Assembly: GCF_000949455.1 (NCBI RefSeq)
Contig: NZ_JXXK01000001.1
Location: 186,001 to 250,000 of the forward strand
DNA length: 64,000 nucleotides
Origin: Ruthenibacterium lactatiformans
GTDB taxonomy: Bacteria; Bacillota; Clostridia; Oscillospirales; Ruminococcaceae
Reading direction: 5' to 3'
Below, one piece after another: positions 27,487 through 36,912 of the stretch (position 1 is its first letter; each line of letters begins with the position of its first letter). A program made the translations under genes and the position numbers. The notes below the pieces were generated by a model that saw only the letters and a program-made list of their open reading frames with translations, was not told the DNA's origin and did no database searches.

Positions 27487-27753
27487 TTAAAAGGAGCCTT
27501 CTTTTTGTTCAAATTGTTCGCACGCCTCGCACACCTTTTGCTGAGGCGCAGGCTTCGGCTCATACCAGCCCCGCTTTTGCATCTCGCTGAACACTTCAAA
27601 CTGCATGTCATGTTCCTCGGAAAGAATCTCCATCAGCTTATCCTTGCGTTCCTTTGTGGCGCATTCACCGGCATAATGATTATAATTCCCCGTGATGAAT
27701 TTTTGGGAATTGAGCGCATCCGTCATTTTCGCCTGATCATCAAAGCAATTCAT
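27487..27753 (-). CDS. CotF-type spore coat protein
   Basis: An 88-residue protein with a Coat F domain, a ferritin-like helical pair found in spore coat proteins (QKFITGNYNHYAGECATKERKDKLMEILSEEHDM split over two helices). A short tail with Pro and Cys (KPAPQQKVCEACEQF) follows. The start is ATG 27753 with AGGAGGGG 7 nt upstream; the earlier ATG at 27771 is within the Shine-Dalgarno region. It follows the 61-residue gene at 27768 by 14 nt. Coat assembly in the mother cell is the expected role. Confidence 0.85.
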   Translation of the reverse strand: MNCFDDQAKMTDALNSQKFITGNYNHYAGECATKERKDKLMEILSEEHDMQFEVFSEMQKRGWYEPKPAPQQKVCEACEQFEQKEGSF

Positions 27754-27767
27754 TATTTGTCCCCTCC

Positions 27768-27953
27768 TCATTTCAGTTCGCTGAGAATCGCATCATAATG
27801 CTGCGTATGGCGCTGGGCCATATCCTCGCACATTTCTTTGAGCGCCGGGTCCTCACAGGTCTGTGCATAGCATTTGTATTTTTTAATGATATTTTCCTCG
27901 TGAGTGAGCAGTTCGGAAAAACCGGCCAGCTCTACGGCAGTGATTTCTTCCAT
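27768..27953 (-). CDS. Small ferritin-like/spore-coat-associated protein
   Basis: A 61-residue helical protein with spaced Glu and His residues (LLTHEENIIKKYKCYA, MAQRHTQHYDAIL) resembling one half of a ferritin-like four-helix bundle. GGAGG lies 7 nt upstream of ATG 27953. A frame extending to 28238 runs into groEL and is not real at its 5' end. It sits directly upstream of the CotF-type gene; small partners of this type often accompany CotF genes in Clostridia, so a shared spore-coat role is likely. Sequence alone does not prove the function. Confidence 0.8.
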   Translation of the reverse strand: MEEITAVELAGFSELLTHEENIIKKYKCYAQTCEDPALKEMCEDMAQRHTQHYDAILSELK

Positions 27954-28010
27954 GGGGTTTGCCTCCTTTTCTGTAATGGTATTAGTTTTTCTCCAAGGCT
28001 CGCAAATATA

Positions 28011-28041
28011 CAAAAAGCCCTGCGGCAAAACGCCGCAGGGC
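28011..28041 (-). terminator. Terminator of groES-groEL
   Basis: GCCCTGCGGC (28017-28026) and GCCGCAGGGC (28032-28041) form a perfect 10-bp stem with loop AAAAC. On the minus strand TTTTTG follows. Confidence 0.9.
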
Positions 28042-28074
28042 AAAGGAAATTTTATGAAAACAGGAGCCGGGCAA

Positions 28075-29733
<1,659 letters not shown>

Positions 29734-29771
29734 TTATTTTAAAATAGAATGAAAACAACTTTGCTGAGAGC

Positions 29772-30068
<297 letters not shown>

Positions 30069-30088
30069 CTAAATTAAATTTTCCTTGT

Positions 30089-30115
30089 TTAGCACTCTAT
30101 ATCTTTGAGTGCTAA
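30089..30115 (-). promoter_or_regulatory. CIRCE operator (HrcA-binding site)
   Basis: A perfect match to the CIRCE consensus, TTAGCACTC-N9-GAGTGCTAA. It lies just downstream of the groES -10 box, so HrcA should block initiation and release it on heat or protein-folding stress. hrcA itself is not in the window. Confidence 0.98.
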
Positions 30116-30119
30116 ACAT

Positions 30120-30148
30120 ATTGTAACCACATTTACAGGAAAAATCAA
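30120..30148 (-). promoter_or_regulatory. groES-groEL promoter
   Basis: Minus-strand TTGATT (30148-30143), 17-nt spacer, TACAAT (30125-30120), directly next to the CIRCE element. Confidence 0.85.
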
Positions 30149-30185
30149 GGGGGTAAAATAAAAATTTTTTGTGAACTCGCACGAA

Positions 30186-30229
30186 AACAAAACAATACCG
30201 GGCGGCCTGCGAAGGAGCCACCCGGTATT
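30186..30229 (-). terminator. Terminator of the lipid kinase gene
   Basis: AATACCGGGTGGC (30229-30217) and GCCGCCCGGTATT (30206-30194) pair on the minus strand with a short loop; TGTTTTGTTTT follows. Confidence 0.85.
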
Positions 30230-30257
30230 TGTCATATTTGTCTGCCTTCAAGTCATG

Positions 30258-31220
30258 TCACGCCGTTACGGCGGGAGCTCTGTCCTCAAACTGCGCATAC
30301 AGCGGAGCCGGCAGCACAAACCGCGCTGCCAGAGGCAGCACTTGTGCGGAAAGGCTGTCCGCCGGAGTGCACTCCCCGTCGATATTTGTGATGACAGTCT
30401 TCCCATCCATCGGCTCGATCAACACCTTTTGCGCTCTGCGGTATTCCAGCACATCCGAAAGCTCCGGAACGACACGACCATTTTGATAGTGGAGCCCGTT
30501 TTTATATTTGGACAGTACTCCCGCAATGCGCATCCGGCTCATTTTCTTTACCATGATCACATCCAGCACTCCGTCCTGCAGGTCCGCCATGGGCGCAGCG
30601 CGGAACCCACCCCCGTATGCGACGCCGTTGCATACCGTGGCGATGAGGTAATCCCCCTCCAGCACATCGTCGTCCACCGTAATGCGCAGCCTGTGTCCCA
30701 TGGGCTGCAAAAGACGTTCTACAATGGAAATATTATATGCCATCTGGCCGCCGCACAGCGGCAGGCGGCGATATTTGGGAATGCTGTATGCAACTTCAGA
30801 ATCCAGCCCAACCGAACAGATTGCCGCAGAGACCCCGCCGTTTGCCGCGACCAAGTCAACAGGCACCGCCGTGCCTGCGATATTATCCGCAAGGGAAAGG
30901 AAATCCTCCGCCGCGCCGAAATTTCGCACAAAATCATTGCCGGAGCCGCACGGAACACTTGCCACCTCTGCGTTTTTATAGGGATACGCCCCCGTAAATA
31001 CCTCGTTCAAAGTACCGTCCCCGCCGCAGGCGTAAAGGCGCACCGGTTCCCCGTCATCACCGTACTGCCGGGCGATTTCAGCCGCGTGGCCGGCGTGCTG
31101 TGTCAGCTCCACAGCATAATCCACACCCGCACCGGCCGCCGCGTCGATCAGCCGCGGCACAAGATAAAGGCTGGCGTCCGCTTTCCCGGATACCGGATTC
31201 ACAATAAAAACATGCTTCAT
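30258..31220 (-). CDS. Diacylglycerol/lipid kinase family protein
   Basis: A 320-residue soluble lipid kinase of the DagK/YegS family. The N-terminal NPVSGKADA, the catalytic-domain motif CGGDGTLNEVFTG and the SVPCGSGNDFVRNFG segment are the family hallmarks. The C-terminal half is the beta-sandwich with GDYLIATVCNGVAYGGGF and the conserved Asp-rich LQDGVLDV. It probably phosphorylates diacylglycerol for phospholipid recycling; the exact lipid is not known. A TATGAT -10 box around 31252 is a possible promoter. Divergent from the DUF421 gene. Confidence 0.93.
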   Translation of the reverse strand: MKHVFIVNPVSGKADASLYLVPRLIDAAAGAGVDYAVELTQHAGHAAEIARQYGDDGEPVRLYACGGDGTLNEVFTGAYPYKNAEVASVPCGSGNDFVRNFGAAEDFLSLADNIAGTAVPVDLVAANGGVSAAICSVGLDSEVAYSIPKYRRLPLCGGQMAYNISIVERLLQPMGHRLRITVDDDVLEGDYLIATVCNGVAYGGGFRAAPMADLQDGVLDVIMVKKMSRMRIAGVLSKYKNGLHYQNGRVVPELSDVLEYRRAQKVLIEPMDGKTVITNIDGECTPADSLSAQVLPLAARFVLPAPLYAQFEDRAPAVTA

Positions 31221-31403
31221 CAGGGTATTCCCCTTTCCTCACATTTCATTATCATCATACCGCATTTATACCAAACATACAATTGCCATTCCGTGCAAAA
31301 AAGCGGCAGGTAATAAAGCAAAGTGCCATGGGGTATACTGAGGGAAAGCGGCGTCTGCCGCAGGCCCGCCGTGCGGAAACATGAATGCAAAGGAAGAAGC
31401 TCC

Positions 31404-32114
31404 ATGAACGTTATCCCTCATATTCTTTTTACAAGCCTGTTCTCCATCATCGTACTGTTCCTGCTCGCTAAGCTTATGGGCAACCGCCAGGTCAGCCAAA
31501 TGAGCATGTTTGATTACGTAAACGGTATCACCATAGGCTCCATCGCGGCGGAGTTCGCCACGAGCCTGGAGGACGACTACTGGATGCCGCTGACTGCCAT
31601 GGTCGTATATGGCGTCACCGCCGCTCTGATCTCCTATATTACCTGCAAATCTATGGCGGCGCGCAAATTCATCAACGGCAAGCCCGTTGTCCTGTATGAA
31701 AACGGAAAGCTTTACGAAAAAAACCTGGCTGCGGCCAAGCTGGACATCAATGAGTTCCTAACACAGTGCAGGACAGCGGGTTATTTCGACCTTGCCGATC
31801 TGCAAACCGCTATTCTGGAGACCAACGGCCAGGTGAGCTTTTTGCCGCTGGCCGCCCAGCGTCCCGTTACGCCGGAGGATCTCCAAATGACTCCCGATCC
31901 GGAACGTCCCTGCGTAAACGTCATCCTGGACGGAACCGTTATTCCGAAAAATCTGAAATACACCGGCAACGACGACGTATGGCTGAAAAAGCAGCTTGAG
32001 GCGCAGCATGTGACAAGGATCGGTGACGTTTTTCTCGCTACCGTAAACGCGCAAAACGAGCTGGCTGTCTATCCCCGTACCGGGGAGCGCGTGGCGCACG
32101 AGATGTTTGAGTAA
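31404..32114 (+). CDS. DUF421 membrane protein (YetF-like)
   Basis: A 236-residue protein of the DUF421 family. Three N-terminal hydrophobic helices (FTSLFSIIVLFLLAKLMG, FDYVNGITIGSIAAEFA, PLTAMVVYGVTAALISYIT) are followed by a cytosolic domain with GKPVVLYENGKLYEKNL and DLQTAILETNGQVSFLP. The fold is known but the function is not settled. The start is ATG 31404 with AAGGAAG upstream. A second DUF421 gene lies at 60770-61447; the two share the helix-plus-domain layout but differ in detail. Possible -10 box TATACT near 31333. Confidence 0.9.
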   Translation: MNVIPHILFTSLFSIIVLFLLAKLMGNRQVSQMSMFDYVNGITIGSIAAEFATSLEDDYWMPLTAMVVYGVTAALISYITCKSMAARKFINGKPVVLYENGKLYEKNLAAAKLDINEFLTQCRTAGYFDLADLQTAILETNGQVSFLPLAAQRPVTPEDLQMTPDPERPCVNVILDGTVIPKNLKYTGNDDVWLKKQLEAQHVTRIGDVFLATVNAQNELAVYPRTGERVAHEMFE

Positions 32115-32223
32115 ACAATATGCCCCGTCCATCCGCGTCATTCCTTTTTACCGCTTGCACTGTTGTTTTCCCCATCATATAGCCTGCCTCAGCAATTGGG
32201 ATATCCCTTTGTTGCGAAAGAGA

Positions 32224-32258
32224 AGAAAAACAGGCGGCAGAATTTTCTGCCGCCTGTT
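32224..32258 (-). terminator. Terminator of the reverse rubrerythrin gene
   Basis: CAGGCGGCAG (32231-32240) and CTGCCGCCTG (32247-32256) form a 10-bp stem; the minus strand continues TTTTTCTTC. Confidence 0.9.
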
Positions 32259-32269
32259 CTGTTGAAATC

Positions 32270-32812
32270 TTATTTGAAGTAACGGGCCAGCAGACCGGCA
32301 AACGCTTTGCCATGGCGGGCCTCATCACGGGCCATCTCATGCACGGTGTCATGGATGGCGTCCAGCCCCAGCTCCTTGGCCTTTTTTGCAAGGTCCATCT
32401 TACCGGCAGTCGCGCCGTTCTCGGCCTCTACACGCATTTCCAGATTCTTTTTCGTGCTGTCCGTCAGGACCTCACCCAGCAGCTCGGCAAACTTCGCAGC
32501 ATGCTCAGCTTCTTCGTAAGCTGCTTTTTCCCAATACAGACCAATCTCCGGATAACCTTCACGATGTGCCACGCGCGCCATAGCCAGATACATGCCCACC
32601 TCGCTGCACTCGCCGTTGAAGTTCATACGCAGACCCTCGATGATTTCAGGATCGACGCCCTTGGCAACACCCACAACGTGCTCGGCAGCCCAAGTCATTT
32701 CACCTTTCTGCTCAACAAACTTGGAAGCCGGCGCCTTACAGACCGGGCAGAACTCCGGAGCAGCCTCACCCTCGTACACATAACCACAAACAGTGCAAAC
32801 AAACTTAGACAT
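32270..32812 (-). CDS. Reverse rubrerythrin (rubredoxin domain first)
   Basis: A 180-residue peroxide-reducing protein. The rubredoxin domain is at the N-terminus ([10 protein letters not shown] and CPVCKAP, four Cys ligands), the reverse of classical rubrerythrin. A ferritin-like diiron domain follows, with [35 protein letters not shown] and [16 protein letters not shown] giving the Glu/His ligands. In Clostridium such proteins serve as NADH-dependent peroxidases with a reductase partner. Monocistronic, with a strong promoter and a palindrome upstream, which fits inducible oxidative-stress defence. Confidence 0.95.
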   Translation of the reverse strand: MSKFVCTVCGYVYEGEAAPEFCPVCKAPASKFVEQKGEMTWAAEHVVGVAKGVDPEIIEGLRMNFNGECSEVGMYLAMARVAHREGYPEIGLYWEKAAYEEAEHAAKFAELLGEVLTDSTKKNLEMRVEAENGATAGKMDLAKKAKELGLDAIHDTVHEMARDEARHGKAFAGLLARYFK

Positions 32813-32878
32813 AACTTGTTTCCTCCAGCATTATTATATTTTTGTTGTTTCATTGAAAGGCATTGCTGCCGTGTCTAT

Positions 32879-32932
32879 AATATATCATGCTTCCCAATTG
32901 GTGTCAAGTATTTATTGATAAAAAATATCAAT
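32879..32932 (-). promoter_or_regulatory. Promoter and upstream palindrome of the reverse rubrerythrin gene
   Basis: Minus-strand TTGACA (32907-32902), 17-nt spacer, TATATT (32884-32879). Just upstream, ATTGATA-AAAAA-TATCAAT (32914-32932) is a perfect 7-bp inverted repeat, a possible regulator site. It does not match the PerR box consensus. Confidence 0.75.
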
Positions 32933-33465
32933 TATTTTTGAAACCTTTGGAAACCAAGCTTTTCCAGCGCCGGCACAAGCGCCTTCAGCCCCACCGACGT
33001 CAGCGCCCCCATCCCAAGGCCCGAAAGCAGCAGGACAGGCGCATAATACAATGTATAAACAGATTGAGTCATCAACAGGTTGATGACCAGCAGCTGCCCA
33101 AAATTATGTGTGATCGCGCCGCACACGGAGAGTATGAATACCGAAGGCCTGCTCCTGAAAAGGCACAGGACAGCCATTACGCCAAGCGACAACAAACCGC
33201 CGCCGAGGCTCAGCGCGCCGGCCATCGCACCGCGGGTGAGCAATACAAAAAAGCTTTTGAGCAGAACAAGCGTGAACGCGCTGCCGCGCCCCAGAAAGAA
33301 CAGCGCATACATCACAACCACATTTGCAAGACCCAGCTTCACGCCAGGCGGCAGCCCCAACAGCGGCGTGAGCGTCCCCTCCAAAAAAGAAAGCACCACG
33401 GACAGAGCAAACAGAAGCCCCATCAACGCCACGCGGCGCGTCTTTTCATTGCGCAGAACACTCAC
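32932..33465 (-). CDS. Gx transporter family membrane protein
   Basis: A 177-residue membrane protein with five or six hydrophobic helices, of the group called Gx transporter or heptaprenyl diphosphate synthase component I-like. Gly-rich segments PLLGLPPGVKLGLANVVVMYAL and GAMAGALSLGGGLLSLG are typical. The GTG start at 33465 puts a purine-rich stretch (GGAAAAGGAAG) directly upstream; an internal ATG at codon 15 is possible. The gene follows apbE by 32 nt. In Clostridia this pair often goes with quinone or extracellular flavin electron transfer; that is context, not proof. The 3' end touches the palindrome upstream of the rubrerythrin promoter. Confidence 0.8.
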   Translation of the reverse strand: MSVLRNEKTRRVALMGLLFALSVVLSFLEGTLTPLLGLPPGVKLGLANVVVMYALFFLGRGSAFTLVLLKSFFVLLTRGAMAGALSLGGGLLSLGVMAVLCLFRSRPSVFILSVCGAITHNFGQLLVINLLMTQSVYTLYYAPVLLLSGLGMGALTSVGLKALVPALEKLGFQRFQK

Positions 33466-33497
33466 CTTCCTTTTCCGGCGATATGCACGAACCGCTT

Positions 33498-34547
33498 TTA
33501 CAAAAAGACAACATGGTAAGCCCCCTCTGCTTCTGCTGCCAATTCAAATGAAGCCTGAAGTGCTTTGGAAACATACAGTGTGTTGTCCTCATCCAGAAGC
33601 AGGCCTTCACCGCCTGTCTCGAAATATTCCAGCGCCTTTTCCCTGCCCTGAACAAAAAGGGCCGTGGACCAGAAATCCGCCTCCGCACCATTTTCACAGA
33701 GAATGCCTATGGAAACGATATCGCTTTGCGCCGGTCGCCCTGTCGCGGGGTCCAGAATATGATGATACCGCACACCATCCTGCTCAAAATAACGTTCGTA
33801 TCCTCCGGAGGTGCAGAAAACCGCATCCCTGATTTCAAATGACGCCAGCGAGACCGATTCCTCCTCTTTCGGATCACGAAAGCCCAGCCGCCACGCTTCA
33901 CCGTCCGGCTTTACGCCCCGTGCGTAAATGCTGCTCCCGCCAAGCCAGCACAGCGCCGCACGGATGCCATATTCGTCATAAACCTCTTTCGCAACGTCAC
34001 AGGCTGCTCCTTTGGCGATACCGCCCAGATCTACCGCCTGGCCGGGACGCTGCAGACGCGCCGTTCCGGATTCAAGAAGCAGGCCTCTGTCATCCACCAA
34101 CGGCAGCAGCGCGTCGATTTCATCCTGCTGCAGCACCCGCGGCGCATCCGTGGTAATGCCCCATGCCAGTGCAAGCGGCGCGATTGTAAGTTCAAACGCT
34201 CCGCCCGCCTGTGCACTGAGTGTTTTCGCCTGCGAGAGCAATGCGTATGTCTGCGCCTCGACCGCCACAGCCTCTCCGCTTCCGGCAGCCGCGTTCAAAC
34301 GTGCAATATCACTCCCCTCTTTATATACAGAAAGCCGGTTCTCCATCTCACGAAACGCCTGTTCCGCCGCCGCGATGGCTTTTTCTCCGTTTGGACCGTA
34401 GACCTTCTGGTCCGCCACAGCATCCATGACAAATGTCGCCGAAGTGTGGCGGACGTTTTGCCGGGACAAATTATAATATAGAAGCCCACCCGCGCACACC
34501 ACTGCTGCAGCACACGCTCCGGCGATCATTTTTATTGCTTTTTTCAT
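33498..34547 (-). CDS. apbE: FAD:protein FMN transferase (ApbE)
   Basis: A 349-residue enzyme that attaches FMN from FAD to a Ser or Thr of partner proteins outside the membrane. An N-terminal signal anchor (MIAGACAAAVVCAGGLLYY) exports it. The core shows GQAVDLGGIAKGAACD, ALCWLGGSSIYARG, RYHHILDPATGRPA and the Mg-binding ADFWSTALFV region. The FMN-bearing target (for example an Rnf subunit or an FMN-binding lipoprotein) is not in the window. Upstream of and probably co-transcribed with the Gx transporter gene. Confidence 0.94.
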   Translation of the reverse strand: MKKAIKMIAGACAAAVVCAGGLLYYNLSRQNVRHTSATFVMDAVADQKVYGPNGEKAIAAAEQAFREMENRLSVYKEGSDIARLNAAAGSGEAVAVEAQTYALLSQAKTLSAQAGGAFELTIAPLALAWGITTDAPRVLQQDEIDALLPLVDDRGLLLESGTARLQRPGQAVDLGGIAKGAACDVAKEVYDEYGIRAALCWLGGSSIYARGVKPDGEAWRLGFRDPKEEESVSLASFEIRDAVFCTSGGYERYFEQDGVRYHHILDPATGRPAQSDIVSIGILCENGAEADFWSTALFVQGREKALEYFETGGEGLLLDEDNTLYVSKALQASFELAAEAEGAYHVVFL

Positions 34548-34670
34548 ACGAATCTCCTTTGGCTGATAGTACGATTGTAGGCAAGTTTGCCCGTTCTGTC
34601 AAGCGTCCGCCGCATGCCGGTTTTGCTGTGTATAAAATGTAAAGATTCTGCGCACACTCCCAGAAAGGCC

Positions 34671-34699
34671 TTGCAAATATTACCAGATTCGTGTAAGAT
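34671..34699 (+). promoter_or_regulatory. Promoter of the DUF4358 lipoprotein gene
   Basis: Plus-strand TTGCAA (34671-34676), 17-nt spacer, TAAGAT (34694-34699), about 35 nt before the start codon. Confidence 0.65.
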
Positions 34700-34734
34700 G
34701 GTAACAACAATTTTTCTCAGGAAAGGAACCGATT

Positions 34735-35214
34735 ATGAAACGTTTTTTTGCTGGTTTATTGGCAGTTTGCCTTGTGGGCGCCGCGTTTGCCGGCTGCAGC
34801 GGCAGCAGCGCAAATTATAATGTGAACGATGTTGCTTCCGCAGTTGAAACGGTGGCTAAGATCGAAAATCCGCTGGACATTACCGAGGATGACCTCACCT
34901 ATGAGTTCGGCGTAGATATGGACAAGGTCGAGGAGTTTTCCGGCCAAAAAACGGGCGTGGCGAATACGGCGGGTACGGTGCTTGTCGTGAAGGCTTCTGC
35001 GGGCAGCGTGGACGACATCAAGGCTGCGCTGGAAAATTACAAAAACGGTCTTGTTTCCGTGAGCGAGAATTATCAAAATGATTTTCCCGAAGCATACCAG
35101 CAGGTCTCTGACGGCCGCGTCGTTGCAAAAGGCGATTACGCTGTATTGGCCATCGCGGCTGCGGGCGTCGATTACACCGAGGTCGATGCCGCGATCGACG
35201 AGGCTTTGAAATAA
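34735..35214 (+). CDS. DUF4358 lipoprotein
   Basis: A 159-residue secreted lipoprotein. The signal peptide ends in a lipobox (AAFAGC, Cys about residue 20) and a Ser-rich stretch follows. The rest matches the DUF4358 pattern common in Clostridia (IENPLDITEDDLTYEFGVDM, ALENYKNGLVSVSENYQNDFP). Such genes often sit next to MBOAT acyltransferases, as here (35317). Function unknown. The start has AGGAAAGGAA upstream. A strong terminator separates it from the MBOAT gene, so it is transcribed on its own. Confidence 0.85.
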   Translation: MKRFFAGLLAVCLVGAAFAGCSGSSANYNVNDVASAVETVAKIENPLDITEDDLTYEFGVDMDKVEEFSGQKTGVANTAGTVLVVKASAGSVDDIKAALENYKNGLVSVSENYQNDFPEAYQQVSDGRVVAKGDYAVLAIAAAGVDYTEVDAAIDEALK

Positions 35215-35229
35215 GCATTTACAGGCCCC

Positions 35230-35267
35230 GCAAAGCCGGTACCTCCGGGGTACCGGCTTTGCTTTTT
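35230..35267 (+). terminator. Terminator of the DUF4358 gene
   Basis: GCAAAGCCGGTACC (35230-35243) and GGTACCGGCTTTGC (35249-35262) form a perfect 14-bp stem with a T-run at its end. Confidence 0.93.
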
Positions 35268-35316
35268 GCCGCGGGAATGTCCGGCGGCGCAATGTTTCCA
35301 AACAAGGAGTGAAAGC

Positions 35317-36732
35317 ATGGTCTTCAGCACCGTACTGTTCCTGTTCCGTTTTCTGCCCATCACACTGGCACTTTATTATCTTGCGCCCGCAAGGCTGAAA
35401 AACACCGTTCTGTTTTTGTGCAGCCTCGTGTTCTATTCTTGGGGCGAAGTACGCCTGTTTCCGGTAATGGCAGCCGCCATTCTAATCAACTATACTGCAG
35501 GCCTTGGCATTGAACGCTTCAAAGACAGCGCCGCTGCGCGACGCGGCTTTTTATTGTTCAGTATCATCGGCAGCCTTGGCATGCTGTTCTTTTTCAAATA
35601 CACCGACTTTTTCATCAACAACATCAACGCCGTAATAGGAACGTCCATTCCCCTCCTGCGCCTGACTCTGCCGCTCGGCATCAGCTTTTATACATTCCAG
35701 ACGATGAGCTATTCCATTGATGTATACCGCGGCGATGTGAAAGCCGAGCATAATCTGATCAACTTCGGCGCTTATGTGGTCATGTTCCCGCAGCTCATTG
35801 CCGGGCCAATCGTGAAATACAGCGATGTAGCGGAACGGCTCCACATTTTAAAGGGCCGTGTCACGATGGACCGCATCGACGAGGGCATCTCACTGTTCAT
35901 CTTCGGGCTTGCCAAAAAAGTGTTGCTGGCCGACGGTATCAGCGCGCTTTGGTACGACGTGATCGGCCATGATGTAAACGGCGTATGGGAAGCAGGTGTT
36001 GGATTGTCCAACGCGTCTACACCTCTGGTGTGGCTTGGCATCATTTCCTATGCCCTGCAGATCTACTTCGATTTTTCCGGCTATTCTATGATGGGCATCG
36101 GCATGGGCAAAATGCTGGGCTTTGATTTCCCGGACAACTTCAATCTGCCTTACATTTCGCGCAGTATCACTGAATTTTGGCGGCGCTGGCACATCACACT
36201 GTCCAGCTGGTTCAAGGAATATGTATATATCCCCCTTGGCGGCAACCGCAAGGGTCTGACTCGCCAGCTGTTCAACATTTTTGTAGTATGGTTCCTTACC
36301 GGCTTCTGGCACGGAGCAAACTGGAACTTCATCTTCTGGGGCCTCTATTACTGTGTGCTGCTGATGATTGAAAAAATCTGGCTGCTGCCGCACCTGAAAA
36401 AGGGCAAGGTCTGGCCGCACATTTACACGATGCTGCTTGTCATTGTGGGCTGGGCGCTGTTCGTCGGCAGCGACAAAGGCGTTTCGCTCGGGCTGCTGCT
36501 TCAAAAGCTGTTCGTGCCCTCGGGCGGCGTTTCACCGCTGTACTTCCTGCGCAACTACGGCGCTCTGCTCATTGTCGGCATTTTGTGCGCTACGCCTCTT
36601 CCGCAGAAGCTGTATGAAAAATTCAAAACGAACACGCTGATGCGCGGGCTGGTTCTTGCGCTGATTTTTGTTGTGACCATCGCCTATATGGTGGACGCCA
36701 CGAACAGTCCGTTCTTATATTTCCGCTTCTGA
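35317..36732 (+). CDS. MBOAT-family membrane O-acyltransferase
   Basis: A 471-residue polytopic membrane protein of the AlgI/DltB/PatA type. The conserved block ITEFWRRWHITLSSWFKEYV with YIPLGGNRKG is present, and the catalytic His lies in GFWHGANWNFIFWG. About ten hydrophobic helices. It moves acyl groups, usually acetyl, across the membrane onto an exported polysaccharide or wall polymer. The partner is most likely the DHHW protein encoded 180 nt downstream, which resembles AlgX/AlgJ. The start is ATG 35317 with AAGGAGTG about 5 nt upstream. The acceptor polymer is unknown. Confidence 0.94.
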   Translation: MVFSTVLFLFRFLPITLALYYLAPARLKNTVLFLCSLVFYSWGEVRLFPVMAAAILINYTAGLGIERFKDSAAARRGFLLFSIIGSLGMLFFFKYTDFFINNINAVIGTSIPLLRLTLPLGISFYTFQTMSYSIDVYRGDVKAEHNLINFGAYVVMFPQLIAGPIVKYSDVAERLHILKGRVTMDRIDEGISLFIFGLAKKVLLADGISALWYDVIGHDVNGVWEAGVGLSNASTPLVWLGIISYALQIYFDFSGYSMMGIGMGKMLGFDFPDNFNLPYISRSITEFWRRWHITLSSWFKEYVYIPLGGNRKGLTRQLFNIFVVWFLTGFWHGANWNFIFWGLYYCVLLMIEKIWLLPHLKKGKVWPHIYTMLLVIVGWALFVGSDKGVSLGLLLQKLFVPSGGVSPLYFLRNYGALLIVGILCATPLPQKLYEKFKTNTLMRGLVLALIFVVTIAYMVDATNSPFLYFRF

Positions 36733-36751
36733 CAAGCGGTCACTGAAAAAA

Positions 36752-36905
36752 GAGGGAGCGCCGCAGCCAATAACCATATGGAAACGGCGTTGGCCGGTTT
36801 TGCACAGCAAAACCGAGATGAAATCGAGGAGGCGCCGCGACCAATACCCTATGGGAGCGGCGTTGGCCGGTTTTGCACAGCAAAACCGAGATGAAATCGA
36901 GGAGG
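36752..36905 (+). repeat. Tandem 73-bp element, two copies
   Basis: Two copies in tandem with a 73-bp period. A 48-nt core is identical (36785-36832 and 36858-36905); the preceding ~33 nt differ at several places. Each copy folds into two hairpins: CGCCG...CGGCG around CCATATGG or CCCTATGGG, then CGGTTTTGC-ACA-GCAAAACCG. The second core ends in GGAGG, which is the Shine-Dalgarno sequence of the DHHW gene. The period is not a multiple of three, so a shared reading frame does not explain the identity. Confidence 0.85.
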
Positions 36906-36912
36906 CCCCGGA

